The position numbers were made by a program, and so were the translations under genes. From positions 40,925-104,924 of the forward strand of contig NZ_JAKVIR010000023.1 in assembly GCF_022601975.1 (NCBI RefSeq): DNA of 64,000 bases. The letters are read 5' to 3'. This DNA is from Pontibacter sp. E15-1. Its GTDB lineage: Bacteria > Bacteroidota > Bacteroidia > Cytophagales > Hymenobacteraceae. Under the pieces are notes generated by a model. It was not told where the DNA came from and ran no database searches. It was given only the letters and a program-made list of their open reading frames with translations. The number at the start of each line of letters is the position of its first letter. Position 1 is the stretch's first letter. Shown here piece by piece: positions 35,822-44,977 of this stretch.

Positions 35822-37651
35822 ATGATTTTAAACTTGAGCTATTCTGAGGAAGATGCCTTAGCCTTTGTCAGCAAAGTAGAAGATAATAGTGATATTATTG
35901 ATGTCACAGGTGTATTAAACCCATCTATGACACAGCATAAGCTATGTAGCCTGCGTCAGTTGGAAGGTGCATTAAGAGTTGAAGAAAATGCTATCAAAAA
36001 ATATATCACATACTGTAGTCAGTTATCGAAGACTAGAGTTTCAGGTGATGTAACAGTTAGAGATTTACAAGTTAGCAACTTTCCATTGTATTGGGGTACG
36101 GATGTTTCCGTAAAACACTATGAGTTACATTGGTTATCAGCAATCTTTCTGCTAAAGGAATCTCTAGCTTCTGGACTCATAAACCTGGATCCTCATGAAA
36201 AACATATAGTTATTCTACCAAAGGGGAGCTTACACGCGAAAATATTTCTGATTGATATTTTTAATGGTCACGATTTAAAAGAACCTAGAATAATCAGCAG
36301 GGGAGTAAACAACGAAATTCTTATACTGGCCCTCTTTTTTAAAAATATCCTTTTTAATATTATTGGGTTTTTTCGTCTTAAAATACTGTTAGCTAAGATA
36401 GGGCTCAACTCTGAAAAATTAGAAATATCTAATTTCATAATTGCAAATATTTATGCGTCTGTATGGCCAACCGATAAATGGGAAAATTATTGGGAGGCTT
36501 ATTTTGGTTATTTTAACTCTAAAACAAAGGCCTGGATAGTGCCATTGTTTAATAGCTATAGAAGTGCTTACACATACAATTTCGAAAAAGTACCATCTGA
36601 GTTTATAAAGTCCTCCCCATCCTGTAAAAGCGTCGTGCTTATATGTTTTAATATTTCTTTAAGTTATCTGAAATCATTCTTTTACTTTAAAAATCAACAT
36701 ACTTTCATAGGTAAGGAGATAAGAAGATCACTCCTTAATTCAGGTTTTTTATTTTCACATAAATGGTTTGCCAATTTTGCAGATTCTGCAAAAAATACTA
36801 AAACTGTAGTAACTTATGATGAGGAGTTTTATCCTTCTGGAAGATATATTTCTCATGCTTTAAGTTTAAAGCGCTCAACATCTGACATCAAGTACTTTGG
36901 TTTACAGCACGGTATCTTTTTTAACCCTAGTCATACAGTATATACGCTTACTGATGCAGAGATTACCCCTTTAAAGAATGGCGATGGGCTACCATTACCA
37001 CAAAAGTTTTTAGTTTGGAGTGATTATTTTAAGAAAACATTTTTAAGCAACAATAGCATACCTGATGACTTTGTACTTCCGCTTGGGAGTATAAAGCATA
37101 TTCTCAGTCCACAGGTTAAAGCACCAATTTGCAGAGACGATGGGCCCATTAATATCTTGTGGTGTACCACTCTACAGCATTTTGCAAAACTTGAATATGG
37201 ATACTTTAGAAAAGGAATCGAAAAGTACGCAGATAGGGCACACCTTATAATTAGGAAACATCCGGGCAATCACATATCAAATACTTTTCTGCTCGATCTG
37301 TTAGAGAAGAGCGGTATCAAGAACTATTCTTTTTCAGAAAACAAAAATATTCTGGATGATATAGTGAATGCTGATATAGTACTATCTACTTCCTACAGTA
37401 CTACTTTCATTGATGCTATGTTTTTAGGTAAACCTTCAATAAGATTTTATAACTATGCTTCTTATCCTGTATTAACTGATATAGGGGCGGGCTCTGTGAT
37501 GGTATTTTCAGAGCAAGAATTTATGGGTGCTATATCCAATTATATGGATACCGGCAAAATGTTAGAATACAGCCCGAATAACTTGAGTGATTTTGTTTAT
37601 AATGACATAGAGTTGTGGGATCAGCTCGTTTTATCTAATCTGAGCGCTTAA
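35822..37651 (+). CDS. Putative surface-carbohydrate transferase (LIC12162/LIC13510-like)
   Basis: 609 residues, low GC. No standard glycosyltransferase motif in the N-terminal half, where there is a hydrophobic stretch near 160-190 but no clear signal peptide. The C-terminal half has FGLQHGIFF, PQKFLVWSDYFK, LPLGSIKH, IIRKHPGN and STSYSTTFIDAMFLGKPSIRF, a GT-B-like series. It resembles the putative transferases of the LIC12162 or LIC13510 type known from Leptospira O-antigen loci; I cannot tell which. Next to legionaminic genes, it is the best candidate for the nonulosonic acid transferase. This is inference. Confidence 0.55.
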   Translation: MILNLSYSEEDALAFVSKVEDNSDIIDVTGVLNPSMTQHKLCSLRQLEGALRVEENAIKKYITYCSQLSKTRVSGDVTVRDLQVSNFPLYWGTDVSVKHYELHWLSAIFLLKESLASGLINLDPHEKHIVILPKGSLHAKIFLIDIFNGHDLKEPRIISRGVNNEILILALFFKNILFNIIGFFRLKILLAKIGLNSEKLEISNFIIANIYASVWPTDKWENYWEAYFGYFNSKTKAWIVPLFNSYRSAYTYNFEKVPSEFIKSSPSCKSVVLICFNISLSYLKSFFYFKNQHTFIGKEIRRSLLNSGFLFSHKWFANFADSAKNTKTVVTYDEEFYPSGRYISHALSLKRSTSDIKYFGLQHGIFFNPSHTVYTLTDAEITPLKNGDGLPLPQKFLVWSDYFKKTFLSNNSIPDDFVLPLGSIKHILSPQVKAPICRDDGPINILWCTTLQHFAKLEYGYFRKGIEKYADRAHLIIRKHPGNHISNTFLLDLLEKSGIKNYSFSENKNILDDIVNADIVLSTSYSTTFIDAMFLGKPSIRFYNYASYPVLTDIGAGSVMVFSEQEFMGAISNYMDTGKMLEYSPNNLSDFVYNDIELWDQLVLSNLSA

Positions 37652-37807
37652 CAGAGGCGCTCCTGTGAGTCAACTGGCGATAGCTGTAGATGACACTATA
37701 TCCCTGTTGACTAAGGTTGTACTCCTATTGACGCAAGTAGAGCCTAACGAGGGTTTGGGATTCAGCACAACGATACGCTGGTATAAATAAGCCCAGGCTG
37801 TGGACTG

Positions 37808-38176
37808 GTGGATCGCCTGCATAATAAGGTGCCGAGGCTGGAGAAAATAGCCGCCGACAATGGCTACCGCACTACCATCACCGACCATGCGGATGGCAGG
37901 TACGGATAAGAGGTGGAATTAACAAAGGCCGGAATCAGCCAAAGGCTTTGTGCCGGAAAAGAACAGATGGACCGTGGAGAGAAGCTTCGGATGGCTTAAC
38001 CTTAGGCGAAGATTGGCGAAAGCTATAAAAAAACGATGGAGTCAGCTGAGGCCATGCTACATGTTGCTTTCATCACTTCCCTACTCAACAGAGTAAGCGA
38101 AAAAAAACAGTTTATCACAGAATCTAAACAAACTCTTACTATCAATACTCATCATTTTCTGACTCCTACGCATTGA
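37808..38176 (+). pseudogene. IS5-family transposase relic (frameshifted C-terminal part)
   Basis: Three reading frames carry consecutive parts of an IS5-type DDE transposase: VDRLHNKVPRLEKIAADNG and YRT at 37808 onward (ending in a stop at 37907), then GFVPEKNRWTVERSFGWLN in a second frame, then MESAEAMLHVAFITSLLNR in a third, ending at 38176. The catalytic Glu in TVERSF is kept, but at least two frameshifts break the gene. The region upstream to about 37660 may contain more decayed element but nothing certain. The relic's last codons overlap the start of the flippase frame. Confidence 0.82.
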
Positions 38177-39588
38177 TTAAGAAACTTTTTTCTCATTCTA
38201 TTATATATGCTTTGGGACCTCAGATCCCGAAAGTTGCAGGTATTTTTATACTACCGTTGATTACTAAGTACCTGACTGCAGCAGATTATGGCATTATAGG
38301 GGTTGTAACGGCTTATACTGGTTTGTTGAGTGGTTTGCAAGATCTAGGTATTGCAGTGCCTATGGTAAACACTTTTTACAAACATCCAAAGCGTTGGAAA
38401 TTTATCTGGAGGCAATTTCACGGCTTTATTTCAGTTTGGTCTGTAGTATTTGCTTTTTTACAGGCAGCCTTACTTTACGCTGTGATACCAGAAGAAGCTT
38501 ATGATAACCGCTTAGCTATTATATTACTGAATGTTGTGCCAATAGCTTTGTTTAGCACGACTATAAATTTCTGCTCCAGGTATTACCAATTCGCGCAAAA
38601 GCCCTTGTACATTTCTTTTGTAAGTGCACTAGTTGGTATCATCACTATGGTACTTAATATTGTGACCATTGTGCATTTTGAATTAGGATATTTAGGTTGG
38701 ATGCTCTCTAGCGCTTTGAGTACTTTCATTTCGTTTGTGCTTTATGCTATTCCGCTCTACTACAAGCACATGATCAGACCAATTCTCAGATTTAACAGAA
38801 AGTATATATATAGTCAATTAAAAGTTGCCTTACCTACTATACCGCATAACTATTCTGCTTACCTCCTAAACTCTAGCGATAGAATGGTGATGGACATATT
38901 AGGAATTAATATCAATAAACTCGGCTTATATAATTTAGCCTATACCTTTGGTAACTACTTTGAGTTTGGGGGAAATGCAGTTGGAATGGCAGTTGGTCCG
39001 TTGACTACTAATTTGATGGCGGAGGGAAACAGCAACGCAGAGGAGAAGCTAAGGAATCTGATATTCTTTTTACAGATCGGTTTTATCTCAGTCTCTTTTC
39101 TTGTGTGCCTGTGGTGTAAAGAGTTGTTTCAGTTATTGATCAATAATGTGGAGCTGCAACAGGCTTATGGCATTGCTATAATCATTATCATGGGTTATAA
39201 CTATAGACCGATGTATTGGGCAGTTATAAATAGGTTGTGTTACTTTGAAAAAACACAGCATCTTTGGAAAATATCACTCGTTGCGGGTATACTTAATGTC
39301 GTGCTTAACTTCATTTTTATACCTATATACGGCTATATGGCAGCTGCTTATACTACTTTTGTTTCATTACTTGTTATTGGCTTTTCTGGGTTTCTGTTCA
39401 ATACATATAAAGAAACAACAGTGGCGGACATAAAATATCAGCCACTGTTCTGGCTGGTTCTCATAATAGCGTTTACAGGAATAGTGCTGGTGCTAAAAGA
39501 CACTGCTACCGTTTATAAAATAGCTATCACGGTTTTAACGCTTGTGGCCGCATTAATTGCCGCCAGAAAGTATGCTCCGGTAGATTAA
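38173..39588 (+). CDS. wzx: Polysaccharide flippase (Wzx, MATE/MOP superfamily)
   Basis: About 471 residues with twelve to fourteen membrane segments. The start is IKKLFSHSIIYALGPQIPKVAGIFILP, with the typical proline and Lys near the first helix; KYLTAADYGIIG is a hallmark of Wzx-type flippases. It moves the finished lipid-linked repeat unit to the periplasmic side. The only start is a TTG at 38173, lying in the end of an IS5 relic, and no ribosome site or native promoter is visible. The original 5' end may have been altered by the insertion. Confidence 0.85.
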   Translation: MIKKLFSHSIIYALGPQIPKVAGIFILPLITKYLTAADYGIIGVVTAYTGLLSGLQDLGIAVPMVNTFYKHPKRWKFIWRQFHGFISVWSVVFAFLQAALLYAVIPEEAYDNRLAIILLNVVPIALFSTTINFCSRYYQFAQKPLYISFVSALVGIITMVLNIVTIVHFELGYLGWMLSSALSTFISFVLYAIPLYYKHMIRPILRFNRKYIYSQLKVALPTIPHNYSAYLLNSSDRMVMDILGININKLGLYNLAYTFGNYFEFGGNAVGMAVGPLTTNLMAEGNSNAEEKLRNLIFFLQIGFISVSFLVCLWCKELFQLLINNVELQQAYGIAIIIIMGYNYRPMYWAVINRLCYFEKTQHLWKISLVAGILNVVLNFIFIPIYGYMAAAYTTFVSLLVIGFSGFLFNTYKETTVADIKYQPLFWLVLIIAFTGIVLVLKDTATVYKIAITVLTLVAALIAARKYAPVD

Positions 39589-39600
39589 ACGCGTTTTATT

Positions 39601-40257
39601 TTATACCTCTATCTCCGGCACCTCCCCCTTCACAATAAGATTCCCCTCCGTGGCAGTTTTAATCTCCTCCACCGAGACCCCAGGGGCGCGTTCCAAAAGC
39701 TTAAAGCCTCCTTCAACCACCTCCAGCACCGCCAGGTCCGTCACGATTTTCTTGACGCAACGCACGCCGGTGATGGGCAGCGAGCATTTCTTCAGCAGCT
39801 TTGAGGAGCCGTCGCGGGCGGTATGCTGCATGGCCACAATGATGTTTTTGGCGGAGGCCACCAGGTCCATGGCACCGCCCATGCCTTTCACCATTTTGCC
39901 CGGAATTTTCCAGTTGGCAATGTCGCCGTCCTCCGATACCTCCATGGCGCCCAGGATGGTGAGGTCCACGTGCTCGCCCCGGATCATGGCAAAGCTGTCG
40001 GCGGAGTTGAAGATAGCCGAGCCGGGCAGGGTGGTAATCGTCTGCTTGCCCGCGTTGATCAGGTCGGCATCTACCTGGTCTTCGGTAGGGAAGGGGCCCA
40101 TACCCAGCAAGCCGTTCTCCGACTGCAGCACCACTTCGATGCCCTCTGGTATATAGTTAGCCACAAGCGTGGGGATGCCGATGCCTAGGTTAACGTACAT
40201 CCCGTTTTTTACCTCCTTGGCAATGCGCTTCGCGATGCCGTGTTTATCTAGTCCCAT
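39601..40257 (-). CDS. scoB: 3-oxoacid CoA-transferase subunit B
   Basis: 218 residues. Contains NLGIGIPTLVANYIP and the catalytic Glu47 in QSENGLLGMGPFP, which forms the CoA thioester intermediate. AIFNSADSFAMIRGEHVDLTILG and GMGGAMDLVASAKN are typical of ScoB/AtoA. It pairs with subunit A (40279-40977), which precedes it by 21 bases. It exchanges CoA between succinyl-CoA or acyl-CoA and acetoacetate-type acids. GC-rich and unlike the preceding polysaccharide genes; it converges on wzx. Confidence 0.94.
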   Translation of the reverse strand: MGLDKHGIAKRIAKEVKNGMYVNLGIGIPTLVANYIPEGIEVVLQSENGLLGMGPFPTEDQVDADLINAGKQTITTLPGSAIFNSADSFAMIRGEHVDLTILGAMEVSEDGDIANWKIPGKMVKGMGGAMDLVASAKNIIVAMQHTARDGSSKLLKKCSLPITGVRCVKKIVTDLAVLEVVEGGFKLLERAPGVSVEEIKTATEGNLIVKGEVPEIEV

Positions 40258-40278
40258 TTTGTCTTTGTCTGTTTTAGA

Positions 40279-40977
40279 TTAAGCGGTTCTGACGGTGCGC
40301 TGCTCGATGCGCTTCTCATAATGATCCCCCTGAAAAATGCGCTGCACAAAGATGCCGGGGGTATGGATCATGTTGGGGTCCAACTCGCCGGCCGGCACCA
40401 GTTCCTCTACCTCCGCCACCGTGACTTTGCCAGCGGTCGCCATCATGGGGTTGAAATTGCGGGCTGTGCCTTTGTAGATCAGGTTGCCCGCCGTGTCCCC
40501 TTTCCAGGCCTTCACAAAGGAAAAATCGGCTTTCAGCCACGACTCCAGCAGGTACATCTTGCCGTCAAATTCCCGTGTCTCCTTTCCTTCCGCTACTTCG
40601 GTGCCATACCCGGCGGGGGTATAAAAGGCGGGAATCCCGGCGCCTCCCGCGCGAATCCGCTCCGAAAGCGTTCCCTGGGGCACAAGCTCCACATCCAACT
40701 CGCCGGAAAGCAGCTGTCGCTCAAACTCGGCGTTCTCTCCCACATAACTCGAAATCATTTTTTTAACCTGACGCTTTTGCAGGAGCAGGCCAATGCCAAA
40801 GTCATCTACCCCGGCGTTGTTGGATATGCAGGTCAGGTCTTTCACACCGAGCCGCAGCAGCTCCCGGATCGCGTTTTCGGGGATGCCGCAAAGGCCAAAG
40901 CCCCCTAACATCAGCGTCATGCCATCCTGGATGCCCCGCAGGGCGGCGCTGGCATTTTCTACTGTTTTGTTGATCAT
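40279..40977 (-). CDS. scoA: 3-oxoacid CoA-transferase subunit A
   Basis: 232 residues. GGFGLCGIPENAI (the CoA-binding glycine loop), TCISNNAGVDDFGIG, SSYVGENAEFERQ, RIRAGGAGIPAFYTPAGYGT. First gene of a two-gene CoA-transferase operon. Precise acid substrate cannot be fixed from sequence. Confidence 0.94.
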   Translation of the reverse strand: MINKTVENASAALRGIQDGMTLMLGGFGLCGIPENAIRELLRLGVKDLTCISNNAGVDDFGIGLLLQKRQVKKMISSYVGENAEFERQLLSGELDVELVPQGTLSERIRAGGAGIPAFYTPAGYGTEVAEGKETREFDGKMYLLESWLKADFSFVKAWKGDTAGNLIYKGTARNFNPMMATAGKVTVAEVEELVPAGELDPNMIHTPGIFVQRIFQGDHYEKRIEQRTVRTA

Positions 40978-41125
40978 AGTGTAGGTAAAGTGGTTGATTC
41001 AGGTAATTTATGTATAAAATGGGCCATATCGAAACGGAGCCTTTGTATTTTTTGAAATCGACACGCACCTGCGTAAGCGGTTCAAGAGCATGCACAGGGG
41101 GTATGCGCAATATACGGGACGCAGT

Positions 41126-43006
41126 TTAGCGACGCATGCTGACGACGATCTCTAGTTGTACATCCTGCTTGATGCGGCGCTGTATGGCTTGTTTCACTTT
41201 TTCGAGGTCCTCGCTATTGATAGGGTCTTTCGCCACCAGCTTGATGCTGATCAGCAGGGGCATGTTGCCACGTACCACCGCCACGTCCTTGATCACGATC
41301 TCGCCTACGCGGTAATTTTCTAGGGAGCGGGTGATGTTTCGCTCGCGCACGATGTCTGCAAAGCCATACCCTAGCGGAAAGCTGATCAGCACTACCACCA
41401 GCAGCGAGGCGATTAATCCTTTGCGTGCCAGATGAAAAGGGCTAAAGCCCAGTAGCATAAAGGTAAAAGCGGCTGCCAGCACAATGCCCGTGAGGTTGGT
41501 GAAGAACAGCAGCAGCGCCCCCATAAACACATCGCCGTCGCCCCAGCCAATTCCTATACCCGACACCGCTAGTGGGGGCACGAGCGCCACGGCGATGGCA
41601 ACACCGGCCAGGGTTTTGGCCACCTCTTCCCGGGCATGGGCGTAAGCGCCCGCTATACCCGAAACGATAGCTACCCCCAGGTCCAGCAAATTCGGACGTA
41701 TGCGGGCAGTAATCTCGGCATTCAGGCTGTGCAGCGGTGTGAACAGCGTGATCAGAATGGCCGCGCAGTAGCTGAGCAGTAACCCCAGGCCAATTGTTTT
41801 CACGCTGCTGGCAATCAGTTGCCGCTCCTGGCGCAACACCCCCATCGACAGGGAGATGATCGGAGACATCAGGGGAGCCAGGATCATGGCCCCGATAATC
41901 ACTGGGGAGGAATTGGAAAACAGGCCCAGGGCGGCCAGCAGCGTCGAGAGCACCATCAGCGTCAGGTATGGGCTTTTCACTTTCGCGTTTTCGCGCAACA
42001 CCATAAAGAGATCCTTGAACTCCTCGGTAGAGGCGTGATATACCCACGACAGGGGCTTGGTGCTCAATTCCCGCAGATACGTCTCGCCTTTCGGCAGCTT
42101 GTTCACACGGTAGATTTCGGCGGGCTCGCCAGCCTGCTCGTCTGCCACCAAAAAGCGCCCCGGCACAACCTGAAAGGCATTGTTGTATACCTCCAGCTCA
42201 ATGCTGTCCGCGCTCATCAGGCTATTGTCCTGGGAGAAATCTATGGGCGCAGAACTCTCAATGCGGACGCTCTTTGCCTTGATATGGCCGATAAAGGAGG
42301 GGAGTCGCTTCAGACTGGAGCCGCTGGCAAGGGAGTTGAAATAATACCGAAGCAGCTGAATGATGCTTTTGGGGGATAGTATCAGCACATGCATCCTGCC
42401 AGTGTTCATGTCGGAGCGGCTAACCAGTCTGCCCGTCAGGTAGGAGGTTTTGCCGTGCAACACCGAAATAAGGCCAATTGCAGCGGTGGTGAGAGGGGAC
42501 TTGTCTTCGGTGGTAATCGTGAAAGTGCGCGGCACCAGCATCTTGCCTCCCCTGAAAACGGCGATCATTTTCTCCAGAAAAGAAAGGATGCTGTTTTTAG
42601 AAACGCTGCCTGCCATCAGGCTCAGGCTGTTGCCAAAAACAATCTTATTGACGACGGGGCGGCCGTTGCAGAGCAGCAGGTCCGCGCAAACAGCGTTTTT
42701 GGCATCATTAATGTCTTCCAGCGCCTGGTCCAGCGAGTCCGCGACGCCATAGCCCATACGCGCCTCTTTCATACGCGGGTGCGGAAGCAGCGTAAGTGTA
42801 CACGCTTTGCCCAGTATGCCAGTAATCAACTCAATTAATTGCTCATCACTGAGATAGGTGATGATGTTGCTCTCTGGATGAATATCCGCTATGTCATTGA
42901 TGTGATAGGGCAGAGGTGTTGGGCCATGCGCCGTTAGTGCCGGGAGCACCGTTTGTTCTACTGTTTGCTGTTCCTGTATGTCGTATAGCAGTAAAGTGTT
43001 GGTCAT
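41126..43006 (-). CDS. DUF389 membrane protein with lipid-kinase-like N-terminal region
   Basis: 626 residues from the ATG at 43006; the frame stays open 60 codons further upstream but that part is not protein-like. Residues to about 290 have a pattern like the C-terminal half of diacylglycerol/sphingosine kinase proteins (IKAKSVRIESSAP, SIELEVYNNAFQVVPG), but I cannot see the nucleotide-binding GGDGT. From about 340 the DUF389 core has several membrane segments (SSPVIIGAMILAPLMSPI, GLGLLLSYCAAILITLF, ATALVPPL-like). Function not known; perhaps a lipid-linked membrane channel or sensor. Confidence 0.82.
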   Translation of the reverse strand: MTNTLLLYDIQEQQTVEQTVLPALTAHGPTPLPYHINDIADIHPESNIITYLSDEQLIELITGILGKACTLTLLPHPRMKEARMGYGVADSLDQALEDINDAKNAVCADLLLCNGRPVVNKIVFGNSLSLMAGSVSKNSILSFLEKMIAVFRGGKMLVPRTFTITTEDKSPLTTAAIGLISVLHGKTSYLTGRLVSRSDMNTGRMHVLILSPKSIIQLLRYYFNSLASGSSLKRLPSFIGHIKAKSVRIESSAPIDFSQDNSLMSADSIELEVYNNAFQVVPGRFLVADEQAGEPAEIYRVNKLPKGETYLRELSTKPLSWVYHASTEEFKDLFMVLRENAKVKSPYLTLMVLSTLLAALGLFSNSSPVIIGAMILAPLMSPIISLSMGVLRQERQLIASSVKTIGLGLLLSYCAAILITLFTPLHSLNAEITARIRPNLLDLGVAIVSGIAGAYAHAREEVAKTLAGVAIAVALVPPLAVSGIGIGWGDGDVFMGALLLFFTNLTGIVLAAAFTFMLLGFSPFHLARKGLIASLLVVVLISFPLGYGFADIVRERNITRSLENYRVGEIVIKDVAVVRGNMPLLISIKLVAKDPINSEDLEKVKQAIQRRIKQDVQLEIVVSMRR

Positions 43007-43363
43007 TCTGAGGTATAAAAGGTTGCGTGTTGTGGGCTGTGTCAGCGCGCGCGTGGCATCCATACCCATGGTGTCGCAAGGTGGTAAGCATGTGGAAAAC
43101 CAGGGCGCTGTGTAACCATGTATTAGGCACCGAGCTGCGATGAAACGAACTATTTCAGGCGCCGGGTTGCCGATGTGGCCGCACAAAAGTCTTTGCTATA
43201 CGGTGCTTCGTTTCGGAGGGTGGCGCATTTCAGCCTTTTTGCAGACTGCGGAAATAAAAAACGGCAGCCCTTTGGGGACCGCCGTGGTTGAGTGCATGTA
43301 TAAACTATATACTTTGGAAGCGAGATTTAAACATGCGCTGAAATGCTCTTCGCATATGTTAAG
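43007..43363. other. Intergenic region between the DUF389 gene and ribF
   Basis: About 357 bases. The left part should hold the DUF389 promoter; no full TAnnTTTG match was found. The right part holds the terminator of the ftsX-ribF operon at 43254-43285. No open frame worth calling. Confidence 0.6.
43254..43285 (-). terminator. Intrinsic terminator of the ftsX-ribF operon
   Basis: On the minus strand a hairpin with ACGGC / GCCGT outer stem and CCC / GGG inner stem (plus positions 43261-43285) is followed by a run of T (plus A-run at 43254-43260). It lies about 80 bases downstream of the ribF stop. Confidence 0.78.
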
Positions 43364-44293
43364 CTAATGGTGCAGTAACTGTTTTGTCTGTTCTTTATCC
43401 AACGCCAGCTGCGCCTTCAGCTCCTCCAGGCCGTCGAATTTCTGCTCGTGGCGGAGCAGTGCCACAAACTCCACCGTCAGGGTCTGTCCGTAAATGTCGC
43501 GGTCAAAGCCCAGAATGTGCACCTCCAGGGTCAGCGTTGTGCCCTCCACGGTAGGCCGCATGCCGATGTTCATCATACCGGGGTGCTTCTCCTGTGCGTG
43601 CCGCACCCAAACGGCGTATACGCCCTGCCCGGGCACCTGCTTATGATTGGCGGGCAGCGCCAGGTTGGCTGTCGGAAAGCCAATGGTGCGCCCCAGCCTG
43701 TCGCCCTCCACTACCACCGACGTAAGCGGGTAGTTGCGGCCCAGGTAGCGGTTCGCCGTCTCGATGTCTCCCTCCTCCAGCGCCTTCCGGATCTTGGTGG
43801 AGCTTACCGCCACATCGTCCACATCCTGGCGCGGAATTTCCTCCACCTCAAAGCCATACTGTGCCGACCGCGCCTTCAGGTTCTCGAAGCTGCCCTCGCG
43901 GTTTTTGCCGAAGCGGTGGTCATACCCGATCACAAGCACTTTAGTGTTGATGGTGCGCACCAGCACATCCGTGATAAAACTCCGGGAACTGGTGCGGGAG
44001 AACTCCTTGGTGAACGGGATAATCAGGAGATAGTCGATGCCATAGCTGCGCAGCTGCTCAATGCGCTCCTCAATCGTCGAAAGCAGCTTCAGGTCATTGT
44101 CGTCCGGGAAGATCACGAGGCGGGGGTGCGGCCAATAGGTAATCACCACGCTCTGGCCATTGCTCTGGCGCGCGCGCTCACGCACGCGCTTCAGTATTTT
44201 CTGGTGGCCGATGTGCACCCCGTCGAAGGTGCCGCTGGTCACAACGGCATGGCTCAGCTGCGGGAAATCACTGATGTCACGGATTACTTCCAT
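43364..44293 (-). CDS. ribF: Bifunctional riboflavin kinase / FAD synthetase
   Basis: 309 residues. The N-terminal FMN adenylyltransferase domain has VTSGTFDGVHIGHQKIL, then VIGYDHRFGKNREG and SSTKIRKALEEGD. The C-terminal riboflavin kinase domain from about residue 185 has DRLGRTIGFPTANL and GVYAVWV, plus MNIGMRPTVEG. It makes FMN and then FAD. Its start overlaps truB by 17 bases, so it is the last gene of the ftsX-DUF3098-uppP-truB-ribF operon, and a terminator follows. Confidence 0.97.
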   Translation of the reverse strand: MEVIRDISDFPQLSHAVVTSGTFDGVHIGHQKILKRVRERARQSNGQSVVITYWPHPRLVIFPDDNDLKLLSTIEERIEQLRSYGIDYLLIIPFTKEFSRTSSRSFITDVLVRTINTKVLVIGYDHRFGKNREGSFENLKARSAQYGFEVEEIPRQDVDDVAVSSTKIRKALEEGDIETANRYLGRNYPLTSVVVEGDRLGRTIGFPTANLALPANHKQVPGQGVYAVWVRHAQEKHPGMMNIGMRPTVEGTTLTLEVHILGFDRDIYGQTLTVEFVALLRHEQKFDGLEELKAQLALDKEQTKQLLHH

Positions 44294-44975
44294 TGGCAGC
44301 TTCTATTTGCTTTCGTCTGATTTCCTGTATATCCTCAATCGTCAAAGCGTCTGTAAGTTTGTAATCGCCGATGCGCGTGCGGACCAGAGAGGAGAGATGC
44401 GCGCCGCAGCCTAACTGCTGGCCAAGGTCGTGGGCCAGACTGCGGATATACGTTCCTTTGGTGCAGATTACCCGGAAGGATACCTCGGCACCTTCCATGG
44501 CGGTGATGTCAAAGGCCTTTATTGTAATAGTGCGGGCCTTCAGCTCCGCGGACTTTCCCTTGCGGGCCAGGTCGTAGGCGCGTTTGCCGTCTACCATCAC
44601 GGCCGAGTAAATAGGGGGAACCTGCTCTATTGTGCCCACAAAGGCGCTGGCGGCAGCCTCGATGCTTTCCCGTGTCAGGTGGCTGCTATCGCGGGTTTCT
44701 GTCACCTCGGTTTCGCGGTCGTAGGAGGGTGTGATCTCGCCCAGGCGGATGGTGCCGGTATACTCTTTCTCCTGACCCTGTATCTCGTCGATGCGCTTGG
44801 TGAACTTGCCGGTGCACAGAATCAGCAGCCCGGTGGCCAGCGGGTCCAGGGTGCCGGCATGGCCGACTTTTTTAACCCGGATGGTGTTGCGCACTTTCTT
44901 CACCACGTCAAACGAGGTCCAGTCGAGGGGCTTGTCCAGCAGCAGTATTTCGCCAGCGGCAAAATCGTAGTCCAT
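44277..44975 (-). CDS. truB: tRNA pseudouridine-55 synthase
   Basis: 232 residues, short for TruB because the C-terminal PUA-like domain is absent, as is usual in Bacteroidota. LLDKPLDWTSFDVVKKVR and the catalytic Asp in GHAGTLDPLATGLL are clear, as are QVPPIYSAVMVDGKRAYDLAR and KGTYIRSLAHDLGQ. Modifies U55 in the T-loop of tRNA. Lies 2 bases after uppP and overlaps ribF. Confidence 0.97.
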   Translation of the reverse strand: MDYDFAAGEILLLDKPLDWTSFDVVKKVRNTIRVKKVGHAGTLDPLATGLLILCTGKFTKRIDEIQGQEKEYTGTIRLGEITPSYDRETEVTETRDSSHLTRESIEAAASAFVGTIEQVPPIYSAVMVDGKRAYDLARKGKSAELKARTITIKAFDITAMEGAEVSFRVICTKGTYIRSLAHDLGQQLGCGAHLSSLVRTRIGDYKLTDALTIEDIQEIRRKQIEAANGSNP

Positions 44976-44977
44976 AG

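Noticed and set aside
43007..43186. 60-residue N-terminal extension of the DUF389 protein
   Set aside because: Cys/Pro-rich and not protein-like; the ATG at 43006 gives a normal N-terminus.
43448..44320. 290-codon open frame antisense to ribF
   Set aside because: Shadow frame; ribF has all catalytic motifs on the minus strand.
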